From Veillonella parvula (GTDB lineage: Bacteria > Bacillota > Negativicutes > Veillonellales > Veillonellaceae), in assembly GCF_036456085.1 (NCBI RefSeq), contig NZ_CP138632.1, forward strand, positions 2,027,001-2,091,000: 64,000 nt of DNA. Reading direction: 5' to 3'. A program made the position numbers and the translations under genes. The notes beneath the pieces are model-generated. The model saw only the letters and a list, made by a program, of their open reading frames with translations, did not search any database and was not told the origin of the DNA. Below, in pieces: positions 1-8,755 of this stretch (the stretch's first letter is position 1; each line of letters opens with the position of its first letter).

Positions 1-1
1 G

Positions 2-460
2 AAATTAGAACCAATTGTCACAAACTATGGTTTTGAAGCCATTCGAAATGACCATCCTGAACTAGGGCAAGGCGTATCCATAGCGATGGGAGTACGTCAT
101 TTGATGAATACGTCATCCATACCGCTAGACGGTATTCTCTGTTCAGTAGGAGATCAACCACTTCTGACGAGTGCTGTTGTACACGAGGTCATTCGTGCGT
201 TTAATGAAAACTTTCATCCGAAAACTATCGTCGTTCCACATTATGGGGCAAATTATCACTCGGGAAATCCCGTTCTCTTTGGTTCTCATTGGTTTGATTA
301 TTTACAACAGATTCAAGGGGATCAAGGGGGTAAGACCATTATTCATGGTGATGGTAAAGCCCATGTCGTGAAATTATGGATTAGTGATGATATTGGCGAC
401 GATATCGATACACCCGATGATTTTGAGCGTTTGAAACATCGTGAAAGTGAGGCATTATGA
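2..460 (+). CDS. MocA/MobA-like molybdenum cofactor nucleotidyltransferase, C-terminal part
   Basis: The frame is open to the left edge, so the 5' end lies outside the window. Visible motifs are GQGVSIAMG, a DQPLLTS segment (the DQP of the MobA/MocA fold), PHYGANYHSGNPVLF where relatives have a GHPVL-like stretch, and the ending DIDTPDDFERL typical of MocA. Members transfer CMP or GMP to molybdopterin to make the dinucleotide cofactor of molybdenum hydroxylases. It overlaps the next gene by 4 bases (ATGA) and belongs to a hydroxylase maturation operon. Whether it makes the cytosine or another dinucleotide cannot be told from this part. Confidence 0.8.
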   Translation, partial: KLEPIVTNYGFEAIRNDHPELGQGVSIAMGVRHLMNTSSIPLDGILCSVGDQPLLTSAVVHEVIRAFNENFHPKTIVVPHYGANYHSGNPVLFGSHWFDYLQQIQGDQGGKTIIHGDGKAHVVKLWISDDIGDDIDTPDDFERLKHRESEAL

Positions 461-1269
461 AACCATTGGTACTCATGCGTGGAGGCGGAGACATTGCTTC
501 CGGCGCTGTATATAGATTGAGACGGGCGGGCTATCCCGTTGTAATTAGTGAAATAGCGATTCCTACCATGATTCGCCGCGAAGTATGTTACGGTAATGCG
601 GTTCATCGTGGAGAGATGATTTTGGAACGTTTTGTTGCTCGTCATGTGTCTCTTAGTGAAGTGAAGGATACATTGGCACAGGAAATCATCCCCGTTGTTA
701 CTAGCTCATATGAGGAATTATTGGACACTTTAAAACCAGAGATTGTAGTCGATGCTATTTTGAGTAAAAAGAATCTTGGTACAAAACGGGATGATGCAGA
801 TCTCGTTATCGGTGTGGGCCCTGGATTTATTGCTGGAGAAGATGTAGATGTAGTCATTGAAACGATGCGTGGTCATTCATTAGGTCGCTGTATCTATGAT
901 GGACCAGCTCAACCTAATACAGGTATCCCTGGAAATGTAGGTGGCTACACTCATGAGCGCGTTATTCATTCTCCAAAGGCTGGACTATTTACAGCAAAAC
1001 GTCATATTGGGGATTCTGTACAAGCTAATGAAGTAATTGGTTATGTTGATGAAGAACCAGTAAGAGCGAAAATTACAGGTATTCTACGAGGCATTTTAAA
1101 AAGTGGGCTCATCGTATCAGATCATTTTAAGTTGGCTGATGTGGATGCTCGTTGTGAAGAGTCTCATTGCTATAGTATTTCAGATAAATCCCTTGCTGTC
1201 GGTGGAGGTGTATTAGAGGCTGTTACCGCTTGGGATTATGAAAGGAATCTAGATGGAAACAATTTATGA
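457..1269 (+). CDS. yqeB: YqeB-family selenium-dependent molybdenum hydroxylase system protein
   Basis: 270 aa, with a GGGDIASG nucleotide-binding-like loop at the N-terminus and the segment GPGFIAGEDVDVVIETMRG in the middle. This is the EF2563/YqeB family, which genome surveys link to bacteria that have SelD and selenium-dependent molybdenum hydroxylases. The biochemical role is unknown; a part in cofactor or selenium loading is inferred from the family. It overlaps both neighbours, so it is translated with the MocA-like and XdhC-like genes. The selD-yedF pair at 31-33 kb is the expected partner. Confidence 0.85.
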   Translation: MKPLVLMRGGGDIASGAVYRLRRAGYPVVISEIAIPTMIRREVCYGNAVHRGEMILERFVARHVSLSEVKDTLAQEIIPVVTSSYEELLDTLKPEIVVDAILSKKNLGTKRDDADLVIGVGPGFIAGEDVDVVIETMRGHSLGRCIYDGPAQPNTGIPGNVGGYTHERVIHSPKAGLFTAKRHIGDSVQANEVIGYVDEEPVRAKITGILRGILKSGLIVSDHFKLADVDARCEESHCYSISDKSLAVGGGVLEAVTAWDYERNLDGNNL

Positions 1270-1981
1270 TGTGATGAAAGATCGTCTACAGGTTACTGAA
1301 ACTACTGTGATGGTTACTGTTCTATCCGGTCCTCGTCAAGGGGATAAGACTATTTATGCTGAAGATGGAAGGGTTCTATACGGAACTCCTATTGAAGGGT
1401 TTACTGTAGATAAAGCAAAGCTAAATTCTCTATGCATGGTAGGCGAAATGGAGTGTTTCGTACAACCTGTAGAAAATGATCCGTCAGTTCTCGTATTAGG
1501 CGCAGGTCATGTTAGCCGAGCGATTACAGATTTGCTGCTGTTTATTGGATGTCGTGTTACAGTCGTAGATGACCGTCCAGAATATGTAGTTCCTGAATTC
1601 TTTGATGAACGTGTCATACGTAAATGCTTACCTTTAGAAAACTTCAAGAACGATTTACCTCTTGATGAATATACTGGTTTTATCATTGTGACACGTGCTC
1701 ATGAGTACGATAATATATGCTTAGAGCAATTACGAGGGTACTTGCCTACCTATATGGGCGTTATGGGCAGCCAAAAACGCATCCATCACGCTTTTGAAGT
1801 GTTGCGTGAGCAGGGATGGACTCAAGATGAGTTAGATATGGTATATGCGCCTATTGGTCTAGATTTAGGAGCTCAAACGCCTGAGGAAATTGCATTATCT
1901 ATCGTTAGTGAATATTTGGCAGTGGTGCGTGGAAAAAAAGGCGGCTCATTGCGGAAAGGTAGAGTGATCCATGAATCGTGA
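1253..1981 (+). CDS. XdhC/CoxI-family protein with Rossmann domain
   Basis: 242 aa. The C-terminal two thirds form an XdhC Rossmann domain: VLVLGAGHVSRAI (about residues 81-93), VTVVDDRPEY, and MGVMGSQKR near residue 170. About 75 N-terminal residues precede it. XdhC proteins hold molybdenum cofactor and help insert its sulfurated form into xanthine-dehydrogenase-type hydroxylases. The gene overlaps yqeB by 17 bases and the next XdhC-type gene by 11. The usual XdhC N-terminal domain is weak here and is supplied by the small following gene, so the function may be split over two polypeptides. Confidence 0.85.
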   Translation: METIYDVMKDRLQVTETTVMVTVLSGPRQGDKTIYAEDGRVLYGTPIEGFTVDKAKLNSLCMVGEMECFVQPVENDPSVLVLGAGHVSRAITDLLLFIGCRVTVVDDRPEYVVPEFFDERVIRKCLPLENFKNDLPLDEYTGFIIVTRAHEYDNICLEQLRGYLPTYMGVMGSQKRIHHAFEVLREQGWTQDELDMVYAPIGLDLGAQTPEEIALSIVSEYLAVVRGKKGGSLRKGRVIHES

Positions 1982-2285
1982 GTTTATTGAATACCTTAGT
2001 GAACGTAAAAACGAAACCTTAGCAGTAGCCACTATTTTATATACTTGTGGATCCACACCTCGTAAAGCTGGTACATCTATGGTTGTATTTCCTGATGGAT
2101 CTATTTTTGGTACTATCGGCGGCGGACGTGCGGAAAATGAAATCCGCCTAAGTGCGGTGGACTCTTTGAATAAAAAAGAAGCTCACCGTCGTATCGATGT
2201 TCATCTCGATGATGACGTAGCTGTTAAAGAAGGCATGGTTTGTGGGGGCCAAATGGATGTTTGGATTGAAACACAAAACATCTAA
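1971..2285 (+). CDS. XdhC N-terminal (CoxI) domain protein
   Basis: 104 aa, consisting only of the XdhC/CoxI N-terminal domain: VATILYTCGSTPRKAGTSM, then GTIGGGRAENEI and VCGGQMDVWIE. The Cys in TCGSTPRK and in VCGGQMDV are conserved positions of this domain, which is thought to contact molybdenum cofactor. It overlaps the preceding Rossmann-domain XdhC protein by 11 bases, so the two probably work together. It is the last gene of the maturation operon and is followed by a hairpin terminator. Confidence 0.8.
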   Translation: MNREFIEYLSERKNETLAVATILYTCGSTPRKAGTSMVVFPDGSIFGTIGGGRAENEIRLSAVDSLNKKEAHRRIDVHLDDDVAVKEGMVCGGQMDVWIETQNI

Positions 2286-2315
2286 TAAAAATCTCATTCA
2301 GCGTTTGTTTATAAA

Positions 2316-2344
2316 TTTACAGTACTCTCAAAATGAGTTAAAAT
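2316..2344 (+). promoter_or_regulatory. Probable promoter of cdaA
   Basis: TTTACA at 2316-2321 and TAAAAT at 2339-2344 with a 17-base spacer match a housekeeping promoter with one mismatch in each box. The start point would fall near 2350, inside the left arm of the hairpin that follows. Confidence 0.5.
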
Positions 2345-2378
2345 ATAAGGTACAGTCAAAGAATTGATTGTACCTTAT
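2345..2378 (+). terminator. Hairpin between the molybdenum operon and cdaA
   Basis: Arms ATAAGGTACA(G)TCAA and TTGA(T)TGTACCTTAT pair over 14 bp and are followed by TATTTTG. It can end read-through from the xdhC genes. Because a promoter ends exactly where it begins, it may also shape the cdaA leader. Confidence 0.6.
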
Positions 2379-2402
2379 TATTTTGTATAAGGAGCTATTT
2401 TT

Positions 2403-3215
2403 ATGCATATTGACGCACTTATACATACCTTTAGGCTTCTTGATATTGTTGATATCATAATCGTTGCTATTGGTATTTACTATTTATATAAATTGCTTAA
2501 AGATACACGGGCCGTTTCTCTTTTAAAAGGTCTCGTTATGTTGGCGATTTTTAATTTATTGAGTCATCTGTTAAATCTATACGTTATCAACTGGATTTTG
2601 CAACAAAGTATGACCGTTCTTCTCTTTGCGTTACCCGTTGTATTCCAACCTGAATTGCGTCGTGCTCTAGAACAATTGGGGCGTGGCCGAATTTTCAGCA
2701 AGGCACAAAATGTAAACGAAGAAGAAATGGATATGGCTATTAATGAAGTGATGGCTGCGGCTCGCGTTATGTCTCGCGAACATACGGGGGCACTTATCGT
2801 TTTTGAACGTGAAGTAGGTCTCAATGACTTTGTAGATACTGGTATTCTTATCGATGCTGTATTGAGCCGCGAGTTGATTAAAAATATCTTTGTTCCTAGT
2901 ACACCGCTTCATGATGGGGCCTTGATTATTCGTGATGGGCGAATTCGTGCAGCGGGCTGCTTGTTGCCGTTGACTGAGGACCGCACATTGAGTACTGAAC
3001 TAGGTACACGTCACCGTGCAGCTATTGGCTTGTCTGAACAAACTGACGCTGTTGTAGTCGTTGTCAGTGAGGAAACAGGGACCATTTCTTATACATATGG
3101 CGGTCATATTTATCGCCATTTACCAGAGGATCAAATTAAAGAGGCATTGCGCACCTTTATGGAACGCCCTCGTCAAACCATTACTAGTATGTGGAAATGG
3201 AGGGCAAATAAATGA
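2403..3215 (+). CDS. cdaA: Diadenylate cyclase CdaA
   Basis: 270 aa membrane enzyme making c-di-AMP from two ATP. About 80 N-terminal residues hold three membrane segments. The DAC domain follows, with the catalytic DGA motif (DGALIIRDGRI, about residues 174-184) and the RHR motif in RHRAAIGLSE. RBS AAGGAG lies 7 bases before the ATG. The stop overlaps the cdaR start (ATGA). In Firmicutes cdaA, cdaR and glmM form a conserved group that links c-di-AMP to potassium, osmotic and cell-wall control; that order is kept here with one inserted gene. Confidence 0.95.
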   Translation: MHIDALIHTFRLLDIVDIIIVAIGIYYLYKLLKDTRAVSLLKGLVMLAIFNLLSHLLNLYVINWILQQSMTVLLFALPVVFQPELRRALEQLGRGRIFSKAQNVNEEEMDMAINEVMAAARVMSREHTGALIVFEREVGLNDFVDTGILIDAVLSRELIKNIFVPSTPLHDGALIIRDGRIRAAGCLLPLTEDRTLSTELGTRHRAAIGLSEQTDAVVVVVSEETGTISYTYGGHIYRHLPEDQIKEALRTFMERPRQTITSMWKWRANK

Positions 3216-4138
3216 TGATTCATTTGAAACGCAATTGGCCTGCTAAATTATTATCCTTGTTAGCAGCTATCGTCATGTGGTTCTTTATTATGCGCGATCA
3301 GAACCCTGTGATGGAAGTAACCTACACAATACCTGTACAGGTTCAAAATCTCAATTCTGGCTATATCATAGAAGATGCACCAGATGTGGTCCGTGTTGTT
3401 CTGGCTGGTCCACGTGATACCATTATGTCTATGAAATCAGATAATTTACGGGCTTATATTGATGCATCTGGTGTAAAACCAGGTCAAAATAATGTAACTA
3501 TTAATTTTACGCCTCCAGCAGGGATGAATCTTGTGGAGGTTAAACCAGATAACATCATCATCAATGTTGATGAATATGCAGAGAAAACCATTCCTGTTGA
3601 AATAGTTCCAATCGGCAAGTTCTCTGATGATATTGCTTTGAAATCGGTAACGATTGTGCCGAAAGAGGTAACTGTTTCTGGTCGTAAGCAACAAGTTAAT
3701 GCAGTGAGCAAGGTTGTGATGAAAGTCAATGTGGCTGGTCAAACGAAGAATTTTAGCGCTGTTAGTACTTTAGAAGCTTGGGATACGGCAGGTAATGTAC
3801 TGGATGTACATATTAATCCAAACCAAGGCCAAGCACAATACGAACTCAACTTATTACGTAAAGAAAAGGCGGTTCCTATTACTGTTCCGACTGTTGGTAC
3901 AGTAGCAGAAGGTTATGAAGTTAAATCCACGTCTGCTACACCAACGCAACTAACAGTTACAGGTCGTGAAGAAATGATTGATTCCGTTACAGAAATACAA
4001 ACGGAACCTATCGATGTATCGGGTGCTACTGAAACTGTACAGGGTAACTATAATTTAGTATTACCGAATGGAGTTAATAGCAATACCACAACGGTACGGG
4101 TGAAAGTAGAAATACAAAAGAAGGTACTTAATGGATGA
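3212..4138 (+). CDS. cdaR: CdaR, YbbR-domain regulator of CdaA
   Basis: 308 aa. One N-terminal membrane segment (about residues 9-27, KLLSLLAAIVMWFFIM) anchors an extracytoplasmic region of about three YbbR repeats. CdaR binds and tunes the activity of CdaA in studied Firmicutes. It overlaps cdaA by 4 bases and so is translated with it. A strong terminator follows, which separates the pair from the downstream FAD-enzyme gene. Confidence 0.9.
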   Translation: MMIHLKRNWPAKLLSLLAAIVMWFFIMRDQNPVMEVTYTIPVQVQNLNSGYIIEDAPDVVRVVLAGPRDTIMSMKSDNLRAYIDASGVKPGQNNVTINFTPPAGMNLVEVKPDNIIINVDEYAEKTIPVEIVPIGKFSDDIALKSVTIVPKEVTVSGRKQQVNAVSKVVMKVNVAGQTKNFSAVSTLEAWDTAGNVLDVHINPNQGQAQYELNLLRKEKAVPITVPTVGTVAEGYEVKSTSATPTQLTVTGREEMIDSVTEIQTEPIDVSGATETVQGNYNLVLPNGVNSNTTTVRVKVEIQKKVLNG

Positions 4139-4175
4139 TAAGTTTTTTGTGAGGCTTTGAAATCTTGCGACAAAG

Positions 4176-4215
4176 ACCCTAATAGAGTGAATATTTCTCT
4201 ATTAGGGCCTTTTTA
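4176..4215 (+). terminator. Rho-independent terminator after cdaR
   Basis: Arms CCCTAATAGAG and CTCTATTAGGG pair over 11 bp and are followed by CCTTTTTATG. Confidence 0.85.
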
Positions 4216-4354
4216 TGATTTATATATTAGCTTTTATAGTAGTGTTGTATAATAAAGATGTATGACTACTTTCTTACTGGTCAAGTGGTAAAGAATTTTG
4301 GTCAAAGATTAAAGAAGTAGGCTCACCTAAAAGGGAGGCTTTAATAGGAAAGCT

Positions 4355-5953
4355 ATGATTAGAATAATAAATCTCCGCGTGGCTGTTACGGTTAAGTCGG
4401 ATATCAAAAGTATTGTAGAAAAGAAATATCCCCCGTTGCGTGGTGCTATCGAAACGATTCATGTTGTTCGACGTGCCGTAGATGCCCGTAAGAAGCCAAA
4501 CATTGTTTTTGTATATACCCTATTCATTGAGGTTCATAATGAAGGTCAAGTCATGAAAAAGCTTGGTAAAGAAAAGGATGTATCTGTATTTGCTGCAGAA
4601 GATCCAGAACCTATCGTTTTGGGGTCTGTACCATTAGCACATCGTCCTGTTGTTATGGGCTTTGGCCCTGCGGGGATGCTTGCAGCCTTTTACTTAGCTC
4701 GTGAAGGCTATCGCCCAATCGTGCTTGAACGCGGTCAAGATGTAGATACACGTAGTCATGATGTAGAGACATTTTGGAAAAAGGGTATATTTAAGCCTGA
4801 GTCCAACGTACAATTTGGGGAAGGCGGCGCAGGAACTTTTTCCGATGGTAAGTTGACAACTCGCATTACCCATCCGCGTTTACATGAAATATCTAAATAC
4901 TTTGTAGAGTTTGGCGCGCCTGAAGAAATCTTATATAAACATAAACCTCATGTAGGTACTGATAAATTGCGTACCATGGTAAAAGCCATGCGTGAGCGCA
5001 TCATCGAATGGGGCGGTGAAGTCCGCTTTGGTTCTAAGGTAACAGATTTATTTATTGAAAATGACCGTATCGTAGGCGTTGAAGTTAATGGTAGTGAGCG
5101 TATTGATACGACTGTTGTTTTGTCTGGTGTAGGCCATAGTGCACGTGACACATATGAAATGCTTTATAAACGTAATGTGGAAATGACGGCAAAACCATTT
5201 GCTATCGGTGTTCGTATTGAGCATGATCAAGCTGTAATCGATGCGTCCCAATATGGCGTGGAACCATCTAGCTTGGGCCTCGGTGCAGCAGAATACTCCC
5301 TCGTGTACCATGATAAAGAATCAGGCCGTACTGCATATAGCTTCTGTATGTGCCCAGGAGGTCAAGTAGTAGCATCTGCCTCTGAAGATGGTGGCGTTGT
5401 CGTAAATGGCATGAGTTTATACGCTCGGGATAGCGGTGTTGCTAATAGTGCTATCGTAGTCAACGTAGGTCCAGATGACTTTGGTACTCATCCATTAGAT
5501 GGCATCGCATTTCAACGAGAATGGGAACGCAAGGCCTATGAGTTGGGCGGTTCTAACTTCCATGCACCTGCACAAACAGTAGGGCAGTTTTTAGGGCTTT
5601 CACAAGCACCTAGCGTACAAAATAGTATATATAGCTACGAGCCAGGTGTTGTAAATTGCGATTTACATGATTGCTTGCCATCATTCGTCACATCCGTATT
5701 AGAGCGTGCCTTGCCATACTGGGGACGTCGCATCCGAGGGTTTGATGATCCTGCGGTGTGTATGACAGGCGTTGAAACACGTACCTCTGCGCCGCTCCGT
5801 ATGGGACGCAATGAAGAACGCATTTCTCCTACTGTAGGAGGTTTCTATCCTATGGGTGAGGGGGCTGGCTATGCAGGGGGAATTATGAGTGCTGCCCTTG
5901 ATGGCGCGGAAACGGCCATTTTATGTATGGCAAAATACGCAAAACCTAATTAG
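4355..5953 (+). CDS. FAD-dependent dehydrogenase (COG2509 type)
   Basis: 532 aa. About 90 N-terminal residues are followed by an FAD Rossmann motif (GFGPAGMLAAFYLAREGY, near residue 95), the family signature GEGGAGTFSDGKLTTR, and a C-terminal PMGEGAGYAGGIMSAALDG that closes over the flavin. This matches the widespread but poorly studied NAD(FAD)-utilizing dehydrogenase family. It lies between cdaR and glmM, which are usually adjacent, but has a terminator before it, so it is probably its own unit. The substrate is unknown. Confidence 0.85.
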   Translation: MIRIINLRVAVTVKSDIKSIVEKKYPPLRGAIETIHVVRRAVDARKKPNIVFVYTLFIEVHNEGQVMKKLGKEKDVSVFAAEDPEPIVLGSVPLAHRPVVMGFGPAGMLAAFYLAREGYRPIVLERGQDVDTRSHDVETFWKKGIFKPESNVQFGEGGAGTFSDGKLTTRITHPRLHEISKYFVEFGAPEEILYKHKPHVGTDKLRTMVKAMRERIIEWGGEVRFGSKVTDLFIENDRIVGVEVNGSERIDTTVVLSGVGHSARDTYEMLYKRNVEMTAKPFAIGVRIEHDQAVIDASQYGVEPSSLGLGAAEYSLVYHDKESGRTAYSFCMCPGGQVVASASEDGGVVVNGMSLYARDSGVANSAIVVNVGPDDFGTHPLDGIAFQREWERKAYELGGSNFHAPAQTVGQFLGLSQAPSVQNSIYSYEPGVVNCDLHDCLPSFVTSVLERALPYWGRRIRGFDDPAVCMTGVETRTSAPLRMGRNEERISPTVGGFYPMGEGAGYAGGIMSAALDGAETAILCMAKYAKPN

Positions 5954-6046
5954 TGGGAATTATACTGATGAATTGAATTACAGTATAGATTCATACTATT
6001 TATGTAATATAGATGTGACTTTATAGTAGGTATGCTTTCTATATTA

Positions 6047-6055
6047 TGATATAAT
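6047..6055 (+). promoter_or_regulatory. Extended -10 promoter of glmM
   Basis: TGATATAAT is an exact extended -10 element (TGnTATAAT). No good -35 box is visible at the usual distance. Confidence 0.5.
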
Positions 6056-6101
6056 ACACAACAGTAATTATTGAAAAGATACACACGGTAGATATATAGA
6101 C

Positions 6102-6118
6102 TTGTGAAACTTTCACAA
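6102..6118. promoter_or_regulatory. 17-bp palindrome in glmM leader
   Basis: TTGTGAAACTTTCACAA is a perfect 8-1-8 palindrome 20 bases before glmM and just upstream of its RBS. It resembles a Rex box (TTGTGAAnnnnTTCACAA) but the spacer is one base short. The right half recurs upstream of other genes in this window. Confidence 0.45.
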
Positions 6119-6138
6119 ATCCTTAGAGGAGGATAATT

Positions 6139-7491
6139 ATGGCTCGTTTATTTGGTACAGATGGTGTACGTGGTGTTGTTAATGAGTTTTTAACGCCGGA
6201 ATTAGCCTATCATTTAGGTCGTGCGGCAGGAACGCATTTTGGTAAGAAAAAGGATCACCCTACGTTCTTGATTGGTCGCGATACACGGATTTCTGGTTCT
6301 ATGCTTGAAAGTGCATTAGCGGCGGGCATTTGCTCTGTTGGTGGTAATGTAGTAATTGCAGGCGTTATCCCAACTCCAGCAGTAGCGTACCTTGTACGTC
6401 AACAAGGTTTTGATGCGGGTGCTGTTATTTCTGCATCTCACAATCCATATCCAGATAATGGCATTAAATTCTTTGATGGTAATGGCTATAAATTACCTGA
6501 TGAAGTGGAAGATGAATTGGAAAAATATGTTCGTCAAAGTGCAGATAATGAATTGGCGCGTCCTACTGGTGATGGTATTGGTAAAATTGAGTTCAATAGT
6601 AACTTGGCTCATTTATATGCTCATTTTGTACGTCACACAATCGATACGTCCCTTGAAGGTTTGACTATCGTTTATGATGGTGCTAATGGCGCAGCGTCCA
6701 GTGTAGGTCCGGAAATTTTGTCTGGACTAGGGGCTAAAGTCATCAATATTAATGTGAATCCAGATGGGTTGAATATCAATCATCATTGTGGTTCCACACA
6801 TATTGAAGGCTTACAAGTAGCCGTACAACAACATAATGCAGACCTTGGTATTGCTAATGATGGCGATGCTGACCGCTGTTTATTGGTTGATGAAAAAGGT
6901 CAAGTCCTCGATGGTGATCAAATCATGTTGCTATGCGCCCTTAAGTTGAAAGAAGAAGGAAAACTTAAAGGTGATACCATAGTTGGTACCGTTATGAGTA
7001 ATATTGGATTCCATAAAGCAGCAGAAGAACTTGGTATGAAAACAGTTTCCACTGCTGTTGGTGATCGATATGTATTGGAATACATGCGTGAACATAATCT
7101 TTCCGTTGGTGGTGAACAATCTGGTCACGTAATCTTTTTAGATCACAATACCACTGGTGATGGCATGTTAACAGCTGTTCAAGTGGCAGCTCTTATGAAG
7201 GAGAAAAAGCAACCTCTTTCTGAATTGGCCGGCATTATGACAAAATACCCACAAGTTCTTGTAAATGTTCGTGTAGCTACAAAAACTGGCTGGGAAGACA
7301 ATGACCTCATCAAAGCTGCTATCGTAACAGCTGAAGGAGAACTTGGTGATGAAGGTCGCGTTTTAGTACGTGCATCCGGGACAGAACCACTCATTCGTGT
7401 CATGGCTGAAGGGCCTAACCAAGAAGAACTACAATCCCTGTGCCAAGAAATTGCTGATATTATCGGTAGAGAACAAGGGTTGGCTGAATAA
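6139..7491 (+). CDS. glmM: Phosphoglucosamine mutase GlmM
   Basis: 450 aa, normal length. It converts glucosamine-6-phosphate to glucosamine-1-phosphate for UDP-GlcNAc and cell-wall synthesis. Four family motifs are present: the phosphoserine loop SASHNPYPDNGIKFF (active Ser near residue 101), the metal loop DGDADRC, the sugar loop GGEQSGH, and the phosphate loop RASGTEPLIRVM near the C-terminus. RBS GAGGAGG precedes the ATG. The glmS gene lies 4.5 kb downstream rather than next to it. Confidence 0.97.
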   Translation: MARLFGTDGVRGVVNEFLTPELAYHLGRAAGTHFGKKKDHPTFLIGRDTRISGSMLESALAAGICSVGGNVVIAGVIPTPAVAYLVRQQGFDAGAVISASHNPYPDNGIKFFDGNGYKLPDEVEDELEKYVRQSADNELARPTGDGIGKIEFNSNLAHLYAHFVRHTIDTSLEGLTIVYDGANGAASSVGPEILSGLGAKVININVNPDGLNINHHCGSTHIEGLQVAVQQHNADLGIANDGDADRCLLVDEKGQVLDGDQIMLLCALKLKEEGKLKGDTIVGTVMSNIGFHKAAEELGMKTVSTAVGDRYVLEYMREHNLSVGGEQSGHVIFLDHNTTGDGMLTAVQVAALMKEKKQPLSELAGIMTKYPQVLVNVRVATKTGWEDNDLIKAAIVTAEGELGDEGRVLVRASGTEPLIRVMAEGPNQEELQSLCQEIADIIGREQGLAE

Positions 7492-7815
7492 AAGTAGGGT
7501 GTGAGGAGGCAGAGGAGCTTGCGACGATGAAGCCCACACATCACTTTGTTCCGAGTGTAAGATTTCGCCAAGCAAAATCCACAGCGAGGAACCATCTTTA
7601 CTGAGATTAATCCTATGGATTTTAATAATTGTGAATCCATTCTACAATTTGATATCAAAGGTATCCCCTCCTATATATGTCCCTTTGCTCCGTCCTACGT
7701 AAAGTCACTGCAGGAACATATATAGGAGGTTTAGAGATGAGTGATATTTAAAATTGAATAATCATAATGAATAATCTTTTTATTTTGGTTTATTCTAAGC
7801 TTAGAGGGTGAAATT
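7492..7815. other. 324-base gap with unexplained structured block
   Basis: There is no convincing gene. The first 120 bases are much richer in G and C than other gaps here. They hold GTGTG/CACAC arms (about 7500-7540), a GTTCC...GGAAC pair and a GATTT...AAATC hairpin, which suggests a folded RNA or a repeat element. The rest holds the long inverted repeat listed separately. A short frame across the reverse strand reads into glmM and looks like a shadow. I do not recognise the element. Confidence 0.3.
7667..7729. repeat. 14-bp perfect inverted repeat enclosing a ribosome-site sequence
   Basis: CCTCCTATATATGT (7667-7680) and ACATATATAGGAGG (7716-7729) are exact reverse complements with a 35-base loop. 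The right arm contains AGGAGG, followed by TTTAGAG and a five-codon frame ATG AGT GAT ATT TAA. In RNA the hairpin would hide this Shine-Dalgarno sequence. It could be a leader device or the end of a small mobile repeat. Confidence 0.5.
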
Positions 7816-8511
7816 ATGAAAACAATAGGTTTAATTGGGGGAATGAGCTGGGAAAGTACGATTACGTATTACCAAGTCTTGAATGAAACTATTAAGCACG
7901 TTTTGGGCGGCTTACATTCAGCAAAATGTATTTTATATAGCGTCGATTTTGAAGAGATAGAAAAGTGTCAAGTAAATGGAGATTGGGTCAGAAGTGCTGA
8001 AATTTTATCCGATGCTGCTCAATCTTTAGAAAAGGCTGGTGCTGATTATATTGTTATATGCACGAATACAATGCATAAAGTAGCGGATGAAATAAAAAGA
8101 CATATTCACATTCCACTTCTTCATATTGCGGAAATGACTGCAGTAGAGTTGGAAAAATCAGGTATTACAAAGGTAGGTCTGCTCGGTACCAAGTACACGA
8201 TGCAACAAGATTTTTATAAATGTATCTTGGAAAATCGGGGGATTCATGTTGTTATACCTAACGAAGATCAAGTCGAACTTGTGAATGATATTATATATAA
8301 TGAATTGTGTTTAGGTGTTATTTCTAATGAATCTAAACAACAATACTTAGATATTATTGGTGATTTGGTAAAATCTGGTGTACAAGGTGTTATCTTAGGC
8401 TGTACTGAAATTGGGCTACTTATTAAACAAGATGATACGGATATACCTTTATTTGATACTACATTGATACATGCAAAAAATGCGGCTTTAATTTCTATTG
8501 ATAGAGCATAA
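7816..8511 (+). CDS. Aspartate/glutamate racemase family protein
   Basis: 231 aa. Starts with the family signature MKTIGLIGGMSWEST. The two catalytic cysteines of PLP-independent racemases are present: C82 in VICTNTMH and C196 in ILGCTEIGLL. Members interconvert L- and D-aspartate or related amino acids for peptidoglycan or D-amino-acid pools. RBS AGAGGGTG precedes the ATG. It is a single gene with its own terminator. The substrate may be Asp, Glu or another amino acid. Confidence 0.85.
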   Translation: MKTIGLIGGMSWESTITYYQVLNETIKHVLGGLHSAKCILYSVDFEEIEKCQVNGDWVRSAEILSDAAQSLEKAGADYIVICTNTMHKVADEIKRHIHIPLLHIAEMTAVELEKSGITKVGLLGTKYTMQQDFYKCILENRGIHVVIPNEDQVELVNDIIYNELCLGVISNESKQQYLDIIGDLVKSGVQGVILGCTEIGLLIKQDDTDIPLFDTTLIHAKNAALISIDRA

Positions 8512-8541
8512 TATAGTTAGGTTTTATTTTGTTCAAGCAAC

Positions 8542-8600
8542 ATAACTCTCTATTAGATATTTTATTCATTTTTAGAATATTTAATAGAGGGTTATTTTTA
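8542..8600 (+). terminator. Terminator after racemase gene
   Basis: Arms at 8542-8555 and 8582-8595 pair over 14 bp (one G-U), then a TTTTTA tail. Confidence 0.7.
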
Positions 8601-8755
8601 TGCAATTAGAATTAGATAGAGGCTAAAGGAAATCTTTTTGTATAGTTTGAATTTATATGAGCGGCGTTATTATAGGCACAACAGTATATAAGTAATAAAT
8701 TATGTTATTATAAACATATGGTCTAAAACATGTTCGGTGATAGTAAAGGTGTAAT

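Noticed and set aside
5966-5990. Terminator after the FAD dehydrogenase gene
   Set aside because: TATACTG/CAGTATA can pair, but no T run follows.
6102-6118. Rex operator upstream of glmM
   Set aside because: The spacer between TTGTGAA and TTCACAA is 3 instead of 4 bases and glmM is not a redox gene; kept only as an unnamed palindrome.
7179-7658. Reverse-strand frame of 159 codons at the end of glmM
   Set aside because: Half of it is antisense to glmM and it lacks a ribosome site; the part in the gap reads through structured non-coding sequence.
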